A stretch of 64,000 bases of DNA, taken from assembly GCF_900096945.1 (NCBI RefSeq), contig NZ_FMKA01000011.1, forward strand, positions 1 to 64,000. Reading direction: 5' to 3'. Below the pieces are notes generated by a model that made no database searches, had not been told where the DNA came from, and saw only the letters and a list, made by a program, of their open reading frames with translations. The DNA comes from Anaerobium acetethylicum (GTDB taxonomy: Bacteria; Bacillota; Clostridia; Lachnospirales; Lachnospiraceae). A program made the translations under genes and the position numbers. Shown one piece after another: positions 1 through 8,425 of this stretch. How positions within the stretch are numbered: position 1 is the stretch's first letter; each line of letters opens with the position of its first letter.

Positions 1-234
1 CTGAATCAGCATTGTATCAGACGCAGTTCCTTTTTTCACAGCTGGTTCGGCAGGAACTTCAACAAATAGTGATGCATCTGAGCTGCTGATTTCCAGATCT
101 GCAAGTTTTCGTTTCCAGTAATAGTAAGCGTGCTTTGTCAGCTGATTCAGTGCACACCAATCATCCAGTTTTAATCCGCTGGATTTTTTATCTGCTATTC
201 TTCGCTGCCAAAGAGAAATGTTTTCATTTTTCAT
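1..234 (-). CDS. tnpA: IS66 family accessory protein TnpA (C-terminus off window)
   Basis: The visible 78 codons begin MKNENISLWQRRIAD and contain SGLKLDDWC followed by HAYYYWKRKL. This is the W-x-x-R-I / SGLS-x-x-x-WC / YYWRRKL pattern of the small IS66 accessory protein TnpA, which is needed for transposition with TnpB and the TnpC transposase. An AGGAGG box six bases upstream (complement of 241-246) fixes the ATG at 234. The gene runs off the left edge, so TnpB, TnpC and the far end of the element are not visible. The family call is from motif recognition; whether the element is intact cannot be judged. Confidence 0.8.
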   Translation of the reverse strand, partial: MKNENISLWQRRIADKKSSGLKLDDWCALNQLTKHAYYYWKRKLADLEISSSDASLFVEVPAEPAVKKGTASDTMLIQ

Positions 235-318
235 TTGATGCCTCCTAGAATTATTCTTTTAGGGAGCATATCATGATCTGGAGTTCTTTGGAATGACGCT
301 GTTTTTTGAATCACTTAC
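1..318 (-). mobile_element. IS66-family insertion sequence, one end
   Basis: TnpA reads out of the window to the left, so 235-318 should hold the 5' end of the element. On the complementary strand a GTAAGTG heptamer starts at 318. IS66-family terminal repeats usually open with GTAA, so the boundary is placed there. The other end is outside the window and no target duplication can be checked. The exact boundary is inference. Between 319 and 495 there is only non-coding sequence downstream of the receptor gene. Confidence 0.5.
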
Positions 319-495
319 ACTCCATCGTCCACAGAGATCGTTTATATAGAATATGGGATAATGCTCGGTTTAGGTGGCTTGTTTGGATTTTTTTAATTAC
401 AACAACATCACATTTTCAACCTGTCGGTTCGGTAGATACAGTCCACACTTTGCCTGTTCGGTATCGGTAGATGAGAACATATTTACTCAAAATTT

Positions 496-2985
496 CTAAT
501 GTCCAAAGCCCTCTATTTTCCATCCCGTTTGAGGAGTCTCATAAACCATACGGCAATCCCAAAACTGCTCTCCGCTGCTGATGGTCAACTCCTTTTTGTA
601 TTGAAGATTTACTGTCACTCTAAAGATTTTAGTGTTTTTATCGGGTTCATCAATCAGTTCGGTATTAAATAGTTTTGTGGATTTTAGGTTATCAAAACTT
701 GATTTTGCTCCAATATCACTATCAGTTAACGGTAACCCAATCCCCTCGTTAAATAATTCCTCATTCTGAATGTTTGATGTTAAATTCCCAAGTAGAGCTT
801 TTTTTGAAATACAGTATCCAGCTAATTTTGCATCTTTATTATCCAGTGCTGTGAAATATTCCTGGATTACCTGTTCCGGCTCTAATTTGGAGAGTCTTTC
901 TTCGATATTATCCGCTCTGACCATACCATTAAGCCACCCGTAAATTGTTTTGCCGGTCACTTTTTCAAAACTATTCCCTCTTAGACTACAAGCGTTAAAA
1001 ACACTATGACGACCAGCACTAATGAACGCGCCAATTATTTTGTCATCTTTCTTTACAACAATTCCCCTGGAATCCTGTATTGGATAAAACTCCTGAGGCA
1101 TACTCTCATGGATTCGATAAATTTTAACGTCAATGTTGGCACTATTGGAATATCCGTTCATATCCAAACCTACATCCTTTGACAACTCATTATTATACGC
1201 AAAATAATATGCATTTGGATTAAAACCAGTTAAGACATTGATGTTGTTAAGTTTGTTATTCATAGCGCTAATTTGGTAATCCAGTGTCCATCCATACGTC
1301 TGAAACAGAGCCACCACATCGGCGTCATCTATATAAAAGTCGATGTTACTGTTCTCTAGAAATGAATCAATATAACGTGCAAAATCTGTTCCTAACTCAT
1401 AAAGACCGCCATCTTTTACAATATAGGCTTTATTATACAGCGTATCGTAGTAAAGCTTGCAGCTATATCCGCCAATATCATTAGACAATTTTATCGAATA
1501 CTGATTTGTATGATTATTCTCCAAGTCATCCTCCTGCACAGGTGTCAGGCTGGTTCTGAGCGTTGAATCGATGTATGCAACTATTGGGGAATGGGTTGTT
1601 TCAAACTGGTTTGCCGACTTAAAACCCATCATGTCGGATAGAAACTCAATCCTTACCCTATCATACTCGGTATGATACGCCACATCCGTTGTGCCCGAAG
1701 GACTAGATGCCGTTTCAATAATAGAAAGCATTGTTTCATAGTCGTTTTGGCCTATTGTGTAATATCTCCACTGTTCATTCATGCGAACCATCGCAAGAAG
1801 GGGTTCCGATTCGAAAAATCGTAGTTCTTGATCCTCATTCCATTCTATTTGCAGATCAGCTGATAGTTCTAGTGGTGAGTCCATTTTCTTTTCAGACCAT
1901 TTGGCATTATCCAAATACTCCGCTATGGCTCGTGCTGAGACATTAAAGCCTTCATTCTTTCCCGGTGTACGGGAAACTAATAGTTCATTCTTTTGATATG
2001 ATAATTTTGCAAGATTTTTGATGTTAAGCATCGATAAATCCTGTTTACTGACAGCAGGATTTGATAGCAGTGTGATACAAGTGCCAATCAAAATAATGAC
2101 CGAAACAAGCACAACCCAAAATCTTGGTCTTTTATAATTCAACACGTTTTTAATCCTCCCTCTTACATTCCCCTCGCCAAAAGCAAGCGGACTTCCATTT
2201 AAAATGCGTCTTCCGATAGCAAGCGACAATAATGAATTAGCATAAGGTTTTTTTATATCTTCATGCATCTCTTTCAATACTCTTTCGTCACAGGAAAGTT
2301 CCATATCCGTACTCATTAACATGAATGCAATCCACACAAGGGGGTTAAACCAGTGGACGGACAGTGTTAGGAAAGCTAACACCTTAATGATGTGGTCTTT
2401 TCGGTGGATATGGGTTTGTTCATGTAGCAAAATATAGCTTCTTTCGGTAGCGTTAAGTCCAACAGGTAAATATATCTTGGGTTTTATTAATCCAAGCACA
2501 AACGGTGTTTTCAAATTCTTAGCTTCGAAGATATTGTTCTCTATTATTTGTGCACTTTTAAGCTGTCTTTTTAAGATCAAAATTGATACAAGGCTATAAA
2601 TAAGTAATGCTATTATGCCAAAAACCCAGATATACGCCCCTATTTCCACATATATCTGAAGTGGATTCACACTTGCCCCAATAGTCGGTGCAGGAAGTGA
2701 TTCGCTTACAAATGAATCTACCACTCCTATCCCACTATTAATCTGCGGACTTTGCTGATAGATGATATCATGGGGGATCGGAACAGCATTCGTATTCCGT
2801 GGCATTAGACTAAACATGCTTTCAAAGGAGAATGGAATTATAAGGCGAAAAGCGACCACACCCCATAAGGCATAGGAGATGACTTTTGGCACTTTTTTAA
2901 GTAATAGTCTGATGAGTATCACAAAAAGGATTACATAGCTTGCCGTAAGGCTCATATTTAAAACAGTAAGAAATAGTTCACTCAT
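496..2985 (-). CDS. BlaR1/MecR1-like M56 membrane metallopeptidase receptor
   Basis: This 829-residue protein has the MecR1/BlaR1 layout. Membrane segments lie at about 8-28, 36-52 and 116-138. A zinc peptidase HEQTH motif is at 188-192, followed by SCDE at 231-234, and a fourth membrane segment is at 289-308. About 520 extracytoplasmic residues follow. In this family the outer domain senses a signal and the inner peptidase triggers cleavage of a BlaI-type repressor. The outer part shows no clear penicillin-binding motif set, so the signal is probably not a beta-lactam. The last 125 residues resemble a DUF4829-type domain. It lies two bases after its BlaI partner and shares its promoter. Confidence 0.85.
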   Translation of the reverse strand: MSELFLTVLNMSLTASYVILFVILIRLLLKKVPKVISYALWGVVAFRLIIPFSFESMFSLMPRNTNAVPIPHDIIYQQSPQINSGIGVVDSFVSESLPAPTIGASVNPLQIYVEIGAYIWVFGIIALLIYSLVSILILKRQLKSAQIIENNIFEAKNLKTPFVLGLIKPKIYLPVGLNATERSYILLHEQTHIHRKDHIIKVLAFLTLSVHWFNPLVWIAFMLMSTDMELSCDERVLKEMHEDIKKPYANSLLSLAIGRRILNGSPLAFGEGNVRGRIKNVLNYKRPRFWVVLVSVIILIGTCITLLSNPAVSKQDLSMLNIKNLAKLSYQKNELLVSRTPGKNEGFNVSARAIAEYLDNAKWSEKKMDSPLELSADLQIEWNEDQELRFFESEPLLAMVRMNEQWRYYTIGQNDYETMLSIIETASSPSGTTDVAYHTEYDRVRIEFLSDMMGFKSANQFETTHSPIVAYIDSTLRTSLTPVQEDDLENNHTNQYSIKLSNDIGGYSCKLYYDTLYNKAYIVKDGGLYELGTDFARYIDSFLENSNIDFYIDDADVVALFQTYGWTLDYQISAMNNKLNNINVLTGFNPNAYYFAYNNELSKDVGLDMNGYSNSANIDVKIYRIHESMPQEFYPIQDSRGIVVKKDDKIIGAFISAGRHSVFNACSLRGNSFEKVTGKTIYGWLNGMVRADNIEERLSKLEPEQVIQEYFTALDNKDAKLAGYCISKKALLGNLTSNIQNEELFNEGIGLPLTDSDIGAKSSFDNLKSTKLFNTELIDEPDKNTKIFRVTVNLQYKKELTISSGEQFWDCRMVYETPQTGWKIEGFGH

Positions 2986-2987
2986 TG

Positions 2988-3350
2988 CTACACCTCCTTG
3001 TGCTCATCAATCAATCTTTTCAACTCTTCGGCTTGATTATTACTTAATTTTTTACCACTGATAAAAGATGTTAGAAATTTCGGCAGTGACCCTCCAAAGG
3101 TATCCTCAACAAAACGTATACTTTGCTTGGCATAATATTCATCCTTTGAAGTTTGAGATGAAACCACCGCATTTTCATTTTGAAAAATGCCCTTTTTACA
3201 TAACTTTTTAAGTACTGTATATGTTGTAGACTTTTTCCAATTCATTTCTTTTTCACTTAGCTTCACAAGATCGCCGGAACCAATCGGTTCGTTCTGCCAG
3301 ATTAATTCAGCAAACTTTTCTTCAGTTTCTGCGAGTTTATAATATTTCAT
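2988..3350 (-). CDS. BlaI/MecI/CopY family repressor
   Basis: A 120-residue winged-helix repressor of the BlaI/MecI family. The N-terminal half (KYYKLAETEEKFAELIW, then GSGDLVKLS and STTYTVLKKL) is the DNA-binding wing-helix. The C-terminal half is the dimerisation tail that partner receptors cleave. The ATG at 3350 is preferred over an upstream in-frame codon because AGGAGG lies six bases before it. The receptor gene follows in the same transcript with almost no gap. It should bind the palindrome at 3393-3411, which overlaps its own promoter. A close paralogue is read divergently from 3612. Confidence 0.88.
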   Translation of the reverse strand: MKYYKLAETEEKFAELIWQNEPIGSGDLVKLSEKEMNWKKSTTYTVLKKLCKKGIFQNENAVVSSQTSKDEYYAKQSIRFVEDTFGGSLPKFLTSFISGKKLSNNQAEELKRLIDEHKEV

Positions 3351-3392
3351 GATAAACCTCCTTGGTCTATTCAATATCGACTTTATTTTATA

Positions 3393-3421
3393 AGTCTATA
3401 CCCGATAGACTAAAATGTCAA
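3393..3421 (-). promoter_or_regulatory. Promoter and operator of the left BlaI/BlaR1-like pair
   Basis: On the minus strand TTGACA (3421-3416) is followed after 17 bases by TAGACT (3398-3393). A perfect inverted repeat, AGTCTAT-N5-ATAGACT (3393-3411), covers the -10 box and half the spacer, as expected for a BlaI-type repressor site. Confidence 0.7.
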
Positions 3422-3542
3422 TGATAATTTATGATGTATTACAAAATATTCACAGTTGCATTGTTTAATTAAAGAAACAGTCAACTAATAAAACTTATCT
3501 CCAAGTTGACGGTAAAAAAAAATGCTGTGTTTATGAACTCTA

Positions 3543-3596
3543 TTGACATTTTCACTCTAACCAGTTAGACTCTATGTATACTCTATTGCATTAGAG
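3543..3596 (+). promoter_or_regulatory. Promoter and operator of the right BlaI/BlaR1-like pair
   Basis: TTGACA (3543-3548) is followed after 17 bases by TAGACT (3566-3571), the same hexamers and spacing as in the divergent promoter. The palindrome TCTAAC-CA-GTTAGA (3556-3569) overlaps the -10. A second, looser inverted repeat, CTCTA-N6-TAGAG, lies at 3581-3596, near the expected transcription start. Confidence 0.68.
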
Positions 3597-3611
3597 AAAG
3601 GAGCGGCTAGT

Positions 3612-3986
3612 ATGGAGACACCGAAAGTATTTGAGAGCGAATATCGCTTTTGTCTTATTCTGTGGGAACATGAGCCTATCGGAAGCGGCGAGCTTGTAAA
3701 GCTGTGTAAAAAGCAGCTCGACTGGAAGCCCACCACCACATATACGGTCATCAAACGCCTTTCCGAACGTGGTATTCTGAAAAACGAAAACTCAATCGTA
3801 TCTTCGTTAATTTCAAAGGATGAAGTGCAGGCTGCCGAGATCGATGAGCTTGTAGAAAAGAAATTTGAGGGTTCGCTACCGGCTTTTATAACTGCATTTA
3901 CAAAGCACCAGCAGATTTCAGATAAGGAGATCGATGAAGTACAGAAAATGATTGATCGATACAGGAAGGGGGATCGCAATGGCTGA
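3612..3986 (+). CDS. BlaI/MecI/CopY family repressor (paralogue)
   Basis: A 124-residue winged-helix protein that aligns along its length with the divergent repressor: GSGELVKLCKK against GSGDLVKLSEK, then TTTYTVIKRL against STTYTVLKKL, then EGSLPAFITAF against GGSLPKFLTSF. It overlaps the start of the downstream receptor gene by 8 bases, so the two are translationally coupled. The receptor is broken, so this repressor may no longer be relieved by its own partner. It could be constitutive or under cross-control by the left pair. The start at 3612 has AAGGAG upstream. Confidence 0.87.
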   Translation: METPKVFESEYRFCLILWEHEPIGSGELVKLCKKQLDWKPTTTYTVIKRLSERGILKNENSIVSSLISKDEVQAAEIDELVEKKFEGSLPAFITAFTKHQQISDKEIDEVQKMIDRYRKGDRNG

Positions 3987-6444
3987 TATATTCTTCAAAT
4001 TTATCAACATGAGCATATCCGCAAGCTGGCTTGTGCTTGTTGTGATCATTCTAAGATTATTACTAAAAAAGGCCCCAAAATGGCTGAATCCTGTGCTATG
4101 GGGAATCGTCGGTCTGCGGCTCGTTTTGCCCTTTTCCTTCGAAAGCATCCTGAGCCTGATCCCTACTGCGGAAACAATCAGCCCGGAAATTATTTACTCT
4201 CAGGAACCTATAATTCATAGTGGTATTCCTGCATTAAACAGCGTGGTCAATCCCATCATTACGGAATATTTTGCCACCAATCCTACGGCCAGTGCAAATC
4301 CACTGCAAATATGGATTCCAATAGCTGCTATCGTTTGGACTGTTGGCATCGCCACCATGCTTATCTATACGGTTATCAGTTATCTGCATCTAAGCAGGCG
4401 GGTAAAGACTGCCGTGTTGCTCCGGGATAACATCTATCAGAGTGAAAATGTTGCATCGCCCTTTGTGCTTGGCATATTGCGCCCTCGCATCTATCTGTCA
4501 TTTAATATGAACGAAAAAGATATATCTCATGTAGTTGCCCATGAATAAACGCACATCAAGCGGCATGATCACTGGATCAAGCTATTTGGCTTTTTACTGC
4601 TTGCTTTGTACTGGTTCAATCCTGTGTTGTGGGTGGCGTATATTCTTCTCTGCCGGGATATTGAGCTCGCCTGTGATGAGGGAGTGATCAAAGAATTGTG
4701 TGCAGATCAGCGGGCGGATTATTCGGATGCGCTACTTTCATGCAGTGTGCCACGACGCATGATTGATGCATGTCCGCTTGCTTTCGGAGAGATTGGTGTG
4801 AAAGAGAGGGTGAAAAACGTGCTGAATTATAAAAAGCCTACTTTCTGGCTTGTCTTCGTTGCTATTATCATCTGCCTCGTCGTGGCTGTATGCTTTCTAA
4901 CAAATCCAAAGAAGGCTCCAATCTCTTTCAGTACTATTCAGATAACTTGGGCTAACACATTAGATATGAGACCTAACGAGCCGACATCTTACAAATTGAA
5001 TGACGCAGAGCTTGGTGAACTAAAAGACCGTCTGCGAGATTTGGAGATTGGCAGAAAAAATAATGATTATGGCGGTTTTACGCCTGTGTATTCGCTGTCA
5101 ATAAAAGCGCAAGGCATGGAGCAATTCATGATTGCAAGCTACAACAGCGACGGCACTCATGTAGGTTTGATGTATCAGGGGGAATATTACCGAATTGAGA
5201 ATGACGATTTTTCAAGATACCTCAGCAACATCTGTGCCGGGAGCAACAGATCTGATGCACCCGGTAATAAAGGCGGGTTATCTCTCAATGATGTGATTAT
5301 TCTTTCTCAAAAAGGTGAAGAGCTCTCGTGGGAAGATTTTGAACAATTTTCTTATGTAGAAGCCGGCTCTGGCCTCTATATCCGTGTTTATGAAATCAAT
5401 CCTTTGTTCTCACTTTGGATAGGCGGAGGCAATCCCGATAATGAGCCAATGTATATCAGCCTTCGCACTAATACGGAGCCGGAGGATGCCATAGACATTC
5501 GAACAGAGGATGTAGCGGCTTTTATCAGCAAGCATAGAGATGATCTAGCTGAAACCTCGCCTCCAGTCTCTGACCCAAACGAAGATATGGAGCTAATGCC
5601 CGGTGGTTTGCCGAGGGTTTCTTCTGAAAATAACGAATTAAACAAGGCGTTTATTAACGCAAAACTGCTCCCCGATACCTATTGGGAAACCGACAACAAG
5701 ACGAATCTGCCTATAGAAGGCGCAGCCGTTTCTATACCATCCGGCCGACTGGCTTTTGCGTTCCTGCCAACTCGTCCTCGCGAGGAAGAGTCCATATTCA
5801 TTGACGAAGCGACGCTGAAACAGATCATCAGCGAAATCAACGTCGCAAAAGTATTGCCAAAAGCATCTCGCATCGATTGGGCGCAGGCTGATTTTCAAGA
5901 CTATCGGCTCAACCTGTATATTCTTACCGACGGGAACGTCTACAATCGCATTGAACTTTGGGGCCCCATTCGCCACAAAAAGGATGTTTATGTGGATATC
6001 AGCGTAAGGAGTGTTGACAGCACGTATGCTCATGAAAGCTGGCGTATTGAATCGTCCGCGCTTGGCCAAATACTCATTGATACTTGGGGGTCGAAATTTG
6101 ATCTTAAACGCTTGCACGATGTAACTCGCATCGACATGCGTGTGCTAAATTTTCATGATACGACAAAAGTAGGCAATACAGCTACACTTGAGGGAGACGC
6201 AGCACAGGATATGGCTGAACGTATGCTCAAAACCGCAAAAATCGTAACAGGGTATGGAAGTTGCGGCTATAATATCGAGCTTTGCTTTACCTTTTCGGAT
6301 GGTACCACTGAGCTTGGATGGCTCAATGGCGATAGTTGCACCGGTATCGCAATGGATAATGGACCTAACATCATGTTCGACAAGGAGATTACAAGGGAAC
6401 TATATAAACTACTCGACTACGGGGATGATTTTATCTCAGATTAA
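3979..6444 (+). pseudogene. BlaR1/MecR1-like receptor interrupted by a nonsense codon in HExxH
   Basis: The frame opens with ATG at 3979 (AGGAAGGGGG upstream) and encodes a paralogue of the left receptor: FINMSISASWLVLVVIILR membrane start, FVLGILRPRIYLS, then H188-E189-stop-T191-H192. The TAA at 4546-4548 sits where the intact paralogue has glutamine CAA (HEQTH), a single C-to-T change. The frame is open again to 6444, with the IELACDEG motif, a fourth membrane segment and about 500 further residues. Without readthrough only 189 residues lacking the peptidase would be made. A sequencing error cannot be excluded. Confidence 0.82.
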
Positions 6445-6578
6445 TTATTTATCCTCGTAGATGGTATCTTTTCAATCAGCTGTAGGATAAGCTGCTCATC
6501 GTATTTGTCCGGAAGATATGACAAATCGAAATATCTGGGAACCAATAAAGTATTTATCTAAAACAACACAACATTAAG

Positions 6579-6618
6579 AAAGACTGCACTAAAAGTTTTA
6601 TCCTTCGGTGCAGTCTTT
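6579..6618 (+). terminator. Hairpin terminator after the right receptor frame
   Basis: An 11-base perfect stem, AAAGACTGCAC (6579-6589) with GTGCAGTCTTT (6608-6618), has an 18-base loop. It is about 130 bases after the stop at 6444. The T-run is short, so efficiency is uncertain. Confidence 0.55.
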
Positions 6619-6680
6619 GCTTTCGAGCCTCCGCTTGAAGAGAGTCGGTCAAAAATTTACTTGGTTTCGTAAATCCCTAA

Positions 6681-7184
6681 GTTGAACACCCTTTCGAGCG
6701 CCTTCTTCTGGCGCCCATAAGCCTTAATCTACTAATGATTGCAAAGACAACGGGAGCCATCGTGTTCGGAATCCTCAACGCCTTTGTCCCGGTCCTGTTT
6801 GCATCATTTATGACAGACCTTTCTGGCATCAACTGGGGGTATGCAATTGCTGCAGTCGTCCTGATTGCCATCACCTCTACTTTTCTGGGTCTTTTTATTG
6901 CCGTCTCGGTCAGCGAGGTATTCGAAGCTCAGACATTCTCTAATTTTTTCCGCTTCCCTATGATGTTTCTGTGCGGTCTGTTTATTCCGATCAGCAGCCT
7001 GCCGGCGTTTCTGCGCCCCCTTTCCTACATCCTCCCCCTGACCTACGGCGCTGATATCCTGAAGCGCTCCATTAACGGATCAGGCAGCATCAGCCCCTGG
7101 ATAGCCTTTCCTGTTCTTGTTGCCTTCGGCTTCACCCTCTTTATCATAAGCACCCGAAATATTAAAAAGAAGTGGATCCACTAA
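6681..7184 (+). pseudogene. 3' remnant of an ABC-2 type transporter permease
   Basis: The frame is open from 6681 and reads ERLLLAPIS, the sequence that in ABC-2 (daunorubicin/NodJ-type) permeases lies in the middle of the protein. Four hydrophobic segments and GLFIPISSLPAFLRPLSYILP follow, ending with stop 7182-7184. The first internal ATG is at 6735. Nothing like the N-terminal half or an ATPase lies upstream, and a stop precedes 6681. The fragment is therefore a 5'-truncated gene. A shortened 149-residue product from 6735 is possible but would lack half the membrane domain. Confidence 0.7.
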
Positions 7185-7229
7185 AAACAGATGCCCGGCC
7201 GGATTTCCCCGGCTGGGCATCTGTTTTTA
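7184..7229. terminator. Bidirectional hairpin terminator
   Basis: AAAAACAGATGCCC with GGGCATCTGTTTTT flanks an inner GCCGG/CCGGC stem. With A- and T-runs on both sides it can serve both the permease remnant and the convergent DUF134 gene. Confidence 0.85.
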
Positions 7230-7252
7230 GTATGTTTAATATTGCTATTCTA

Positions 7253-7705
7253 TTAAAGCTGCTGCTTCTCGTTTCCGCTGCACCACTTCTTACAGGCCTC
7301 CGCCTTTTTACCGCACATGATGTTCTTAGAACCGCACGAGGGACACAGTCTCTTATCCTGTTCGAAATTAATTTCATACACAGTACCGCAGTCCATGCAT
7401 TTGAATTTGCACAGGCTTGTCTTATAGCTACCGCCGCTTATACTGATCGCTTTCCCTTCGCTGAGAGCGATGGCAACCTTGCGCCTTGCCTCATCTATAA
7501 TGTTCTGGAATGTTTGTCTGGAGACCTGCATCCTTTCTGCGCACTCCTCCTGATTAAGGTCCTCTACATCCTTAAGCCTCATTGCTTCAAGCTCCTCGAC
7601 TTTTAATATAACTTCCTCAAGTTCACATTTCGGCTTTCCTAACGGAACAAAGTATGTATCGCTTGGGAAGAATTCCACTCTTCTGAATTTCGTTGGTCTG
7701 GCCAT
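7253..7705 (-). CDS. DUF134 family predicted DNA-binding protein
   Basis: This 150-residue protein starts MARPTKFRRVEFFP, the hallmark of DUF134. A sigma-region-4-like helix-turn-helix (LNQEECAERMQVSRQTFQNI) lies at about 52-71. The C-terminal part holds paired cysteines (CKFKCMDC, then CPSCGSKNIMC) that look like a zinc ribbon. ATG 7705 is chosen because AGGAGG precedes it; the upstream in-frame ATG has no such site. The family is thought to be regulatory from its fold, but no target is known. It ends at a strong terminator and is probably monocistronic. Confidence 0.82.
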   Translation of the reverse strand: MARPTKFRRVEFFPSDTYFVPLGKPKCELEEVILKVEELEAMRLKDVEDLNQEECAERMQVSRQTFQNIIDEARRKVAIALSEGKAISISGGSYKTSLCKFKCMDCGTVYEINFEQDKRLCPSCGSKNIMCGKKAEACKKWCSGNEKQQL

Positions 7706-7783
7706 CTTTTTCCTCCTGAATCTATCCAATCTATTCTGCTACTATCATAACACCTAAAAGGGAGCGTGAAAAGACGATTTATT

Positions 7784-7926
7784 GTAACTGTTCAGAACCC
7801 CTGTCTCGCGAGGTGTTTTTATGCTGATTTTGCATAAAAACCCGAGACATTCGTGCGCCAAATTGCTGATTTTGCAATTTGTGTGCCTCATATGTCACTA
7901 TGAAGGACGTAGTCCTGAATAGCTAC
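7784..7926. repeat. Repeat R1, copy A (hairpin-cassette element)
   Basis: The ends form an imperfect inverted repeat: GTAACTGTTCAG (7784-7795) with CTGAATAGCTAC (7915-7926). Inside are two hairpins, GTTTTTATGC/GCATAAAAAC and CAAATTGC/GCAATTTG, with the same TGATTT loop. The right end (GGACGTAGTCCTGAAT) recurs in inverse orientation in copies B and C. Together with short flanks it fills the gap between the Nudix and DUF134 genes. Confidence 0.65.
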
Positions 7927-7946
7927 GATTTATTTGTAGATATCCT

Positions 7947-8393
7947 TTAAATCTTTCCATTTTGAAACAAAACAGAAATAGCCTTTTCCATAAGTCTGGG
8001 CTGCACTTCCTGATATGTCCAGTGTTCAGGAAGCCTTTCAGACAGCTCGATTTTTTCCATCTCAAAATCAGGCATTTCGCCAAACCTGCTTATATCTCCA
8101 AAATACAGCATGCCGTAAGTCTCTTCATCATTCCGGACAATCCCGTCAAAACCATTGACAGAATAGATGCACACTGGCTTCAACGAATATTCCAAAGCGC
8201 CAGTCTCTTCATACAGCTCTCTTTTCGCCGTTGCCAGTATATCTTCCCCTTCTTCCCGGTGACCGCTGGGAAACTCATAGGTATCACGTTCCTTATGCTT
8301 GCAGAATACCCATTTCCCCTCTGACCTTGCTATTATGACAGCCAGTTTCAAAAGGCTGTCATCTGCTTCTTCATAAAACTTGATTTCTAACAT
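7947..8393 (-). CDS. Nudix hydrolase
   Basis: A 148-residue protein with a complete Nudix box: G, five residues, E, seven residues, then RELYEETGA. Such enzymes hydrolyse nucleoside diphosphates linked to another group, with Mg2+ bound by the box glutamates. The specificity cannot be read from sequence. ATG 8393 is selected because GGAGGG lies nine bases upstream and it clears the end of the preceding gene by 32 bases. Longer in-frame starts would overlap that gene. It is probably co-transcribed with the Mef-like pump and ends before repeat R1-A. Confidence 0.87.
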   Translation of the reverse strand: MLEIKFYEEADDSLLKLAVIIARSEGKWVFCKHKERDTYEFPSGHREEGEDILATAKRELYEETGALEYSLKPVCIYSVNGFDGIVRNDEETYGMLYFGDISRFGEMPDFEMEKIELSERLPEHWTYQEVQPRLMEKAISVLFQNGKI

Positions 8394-8425
8394 GAACTTG
8401 TTCCCTCCATCAGTCAGAATTCCTT

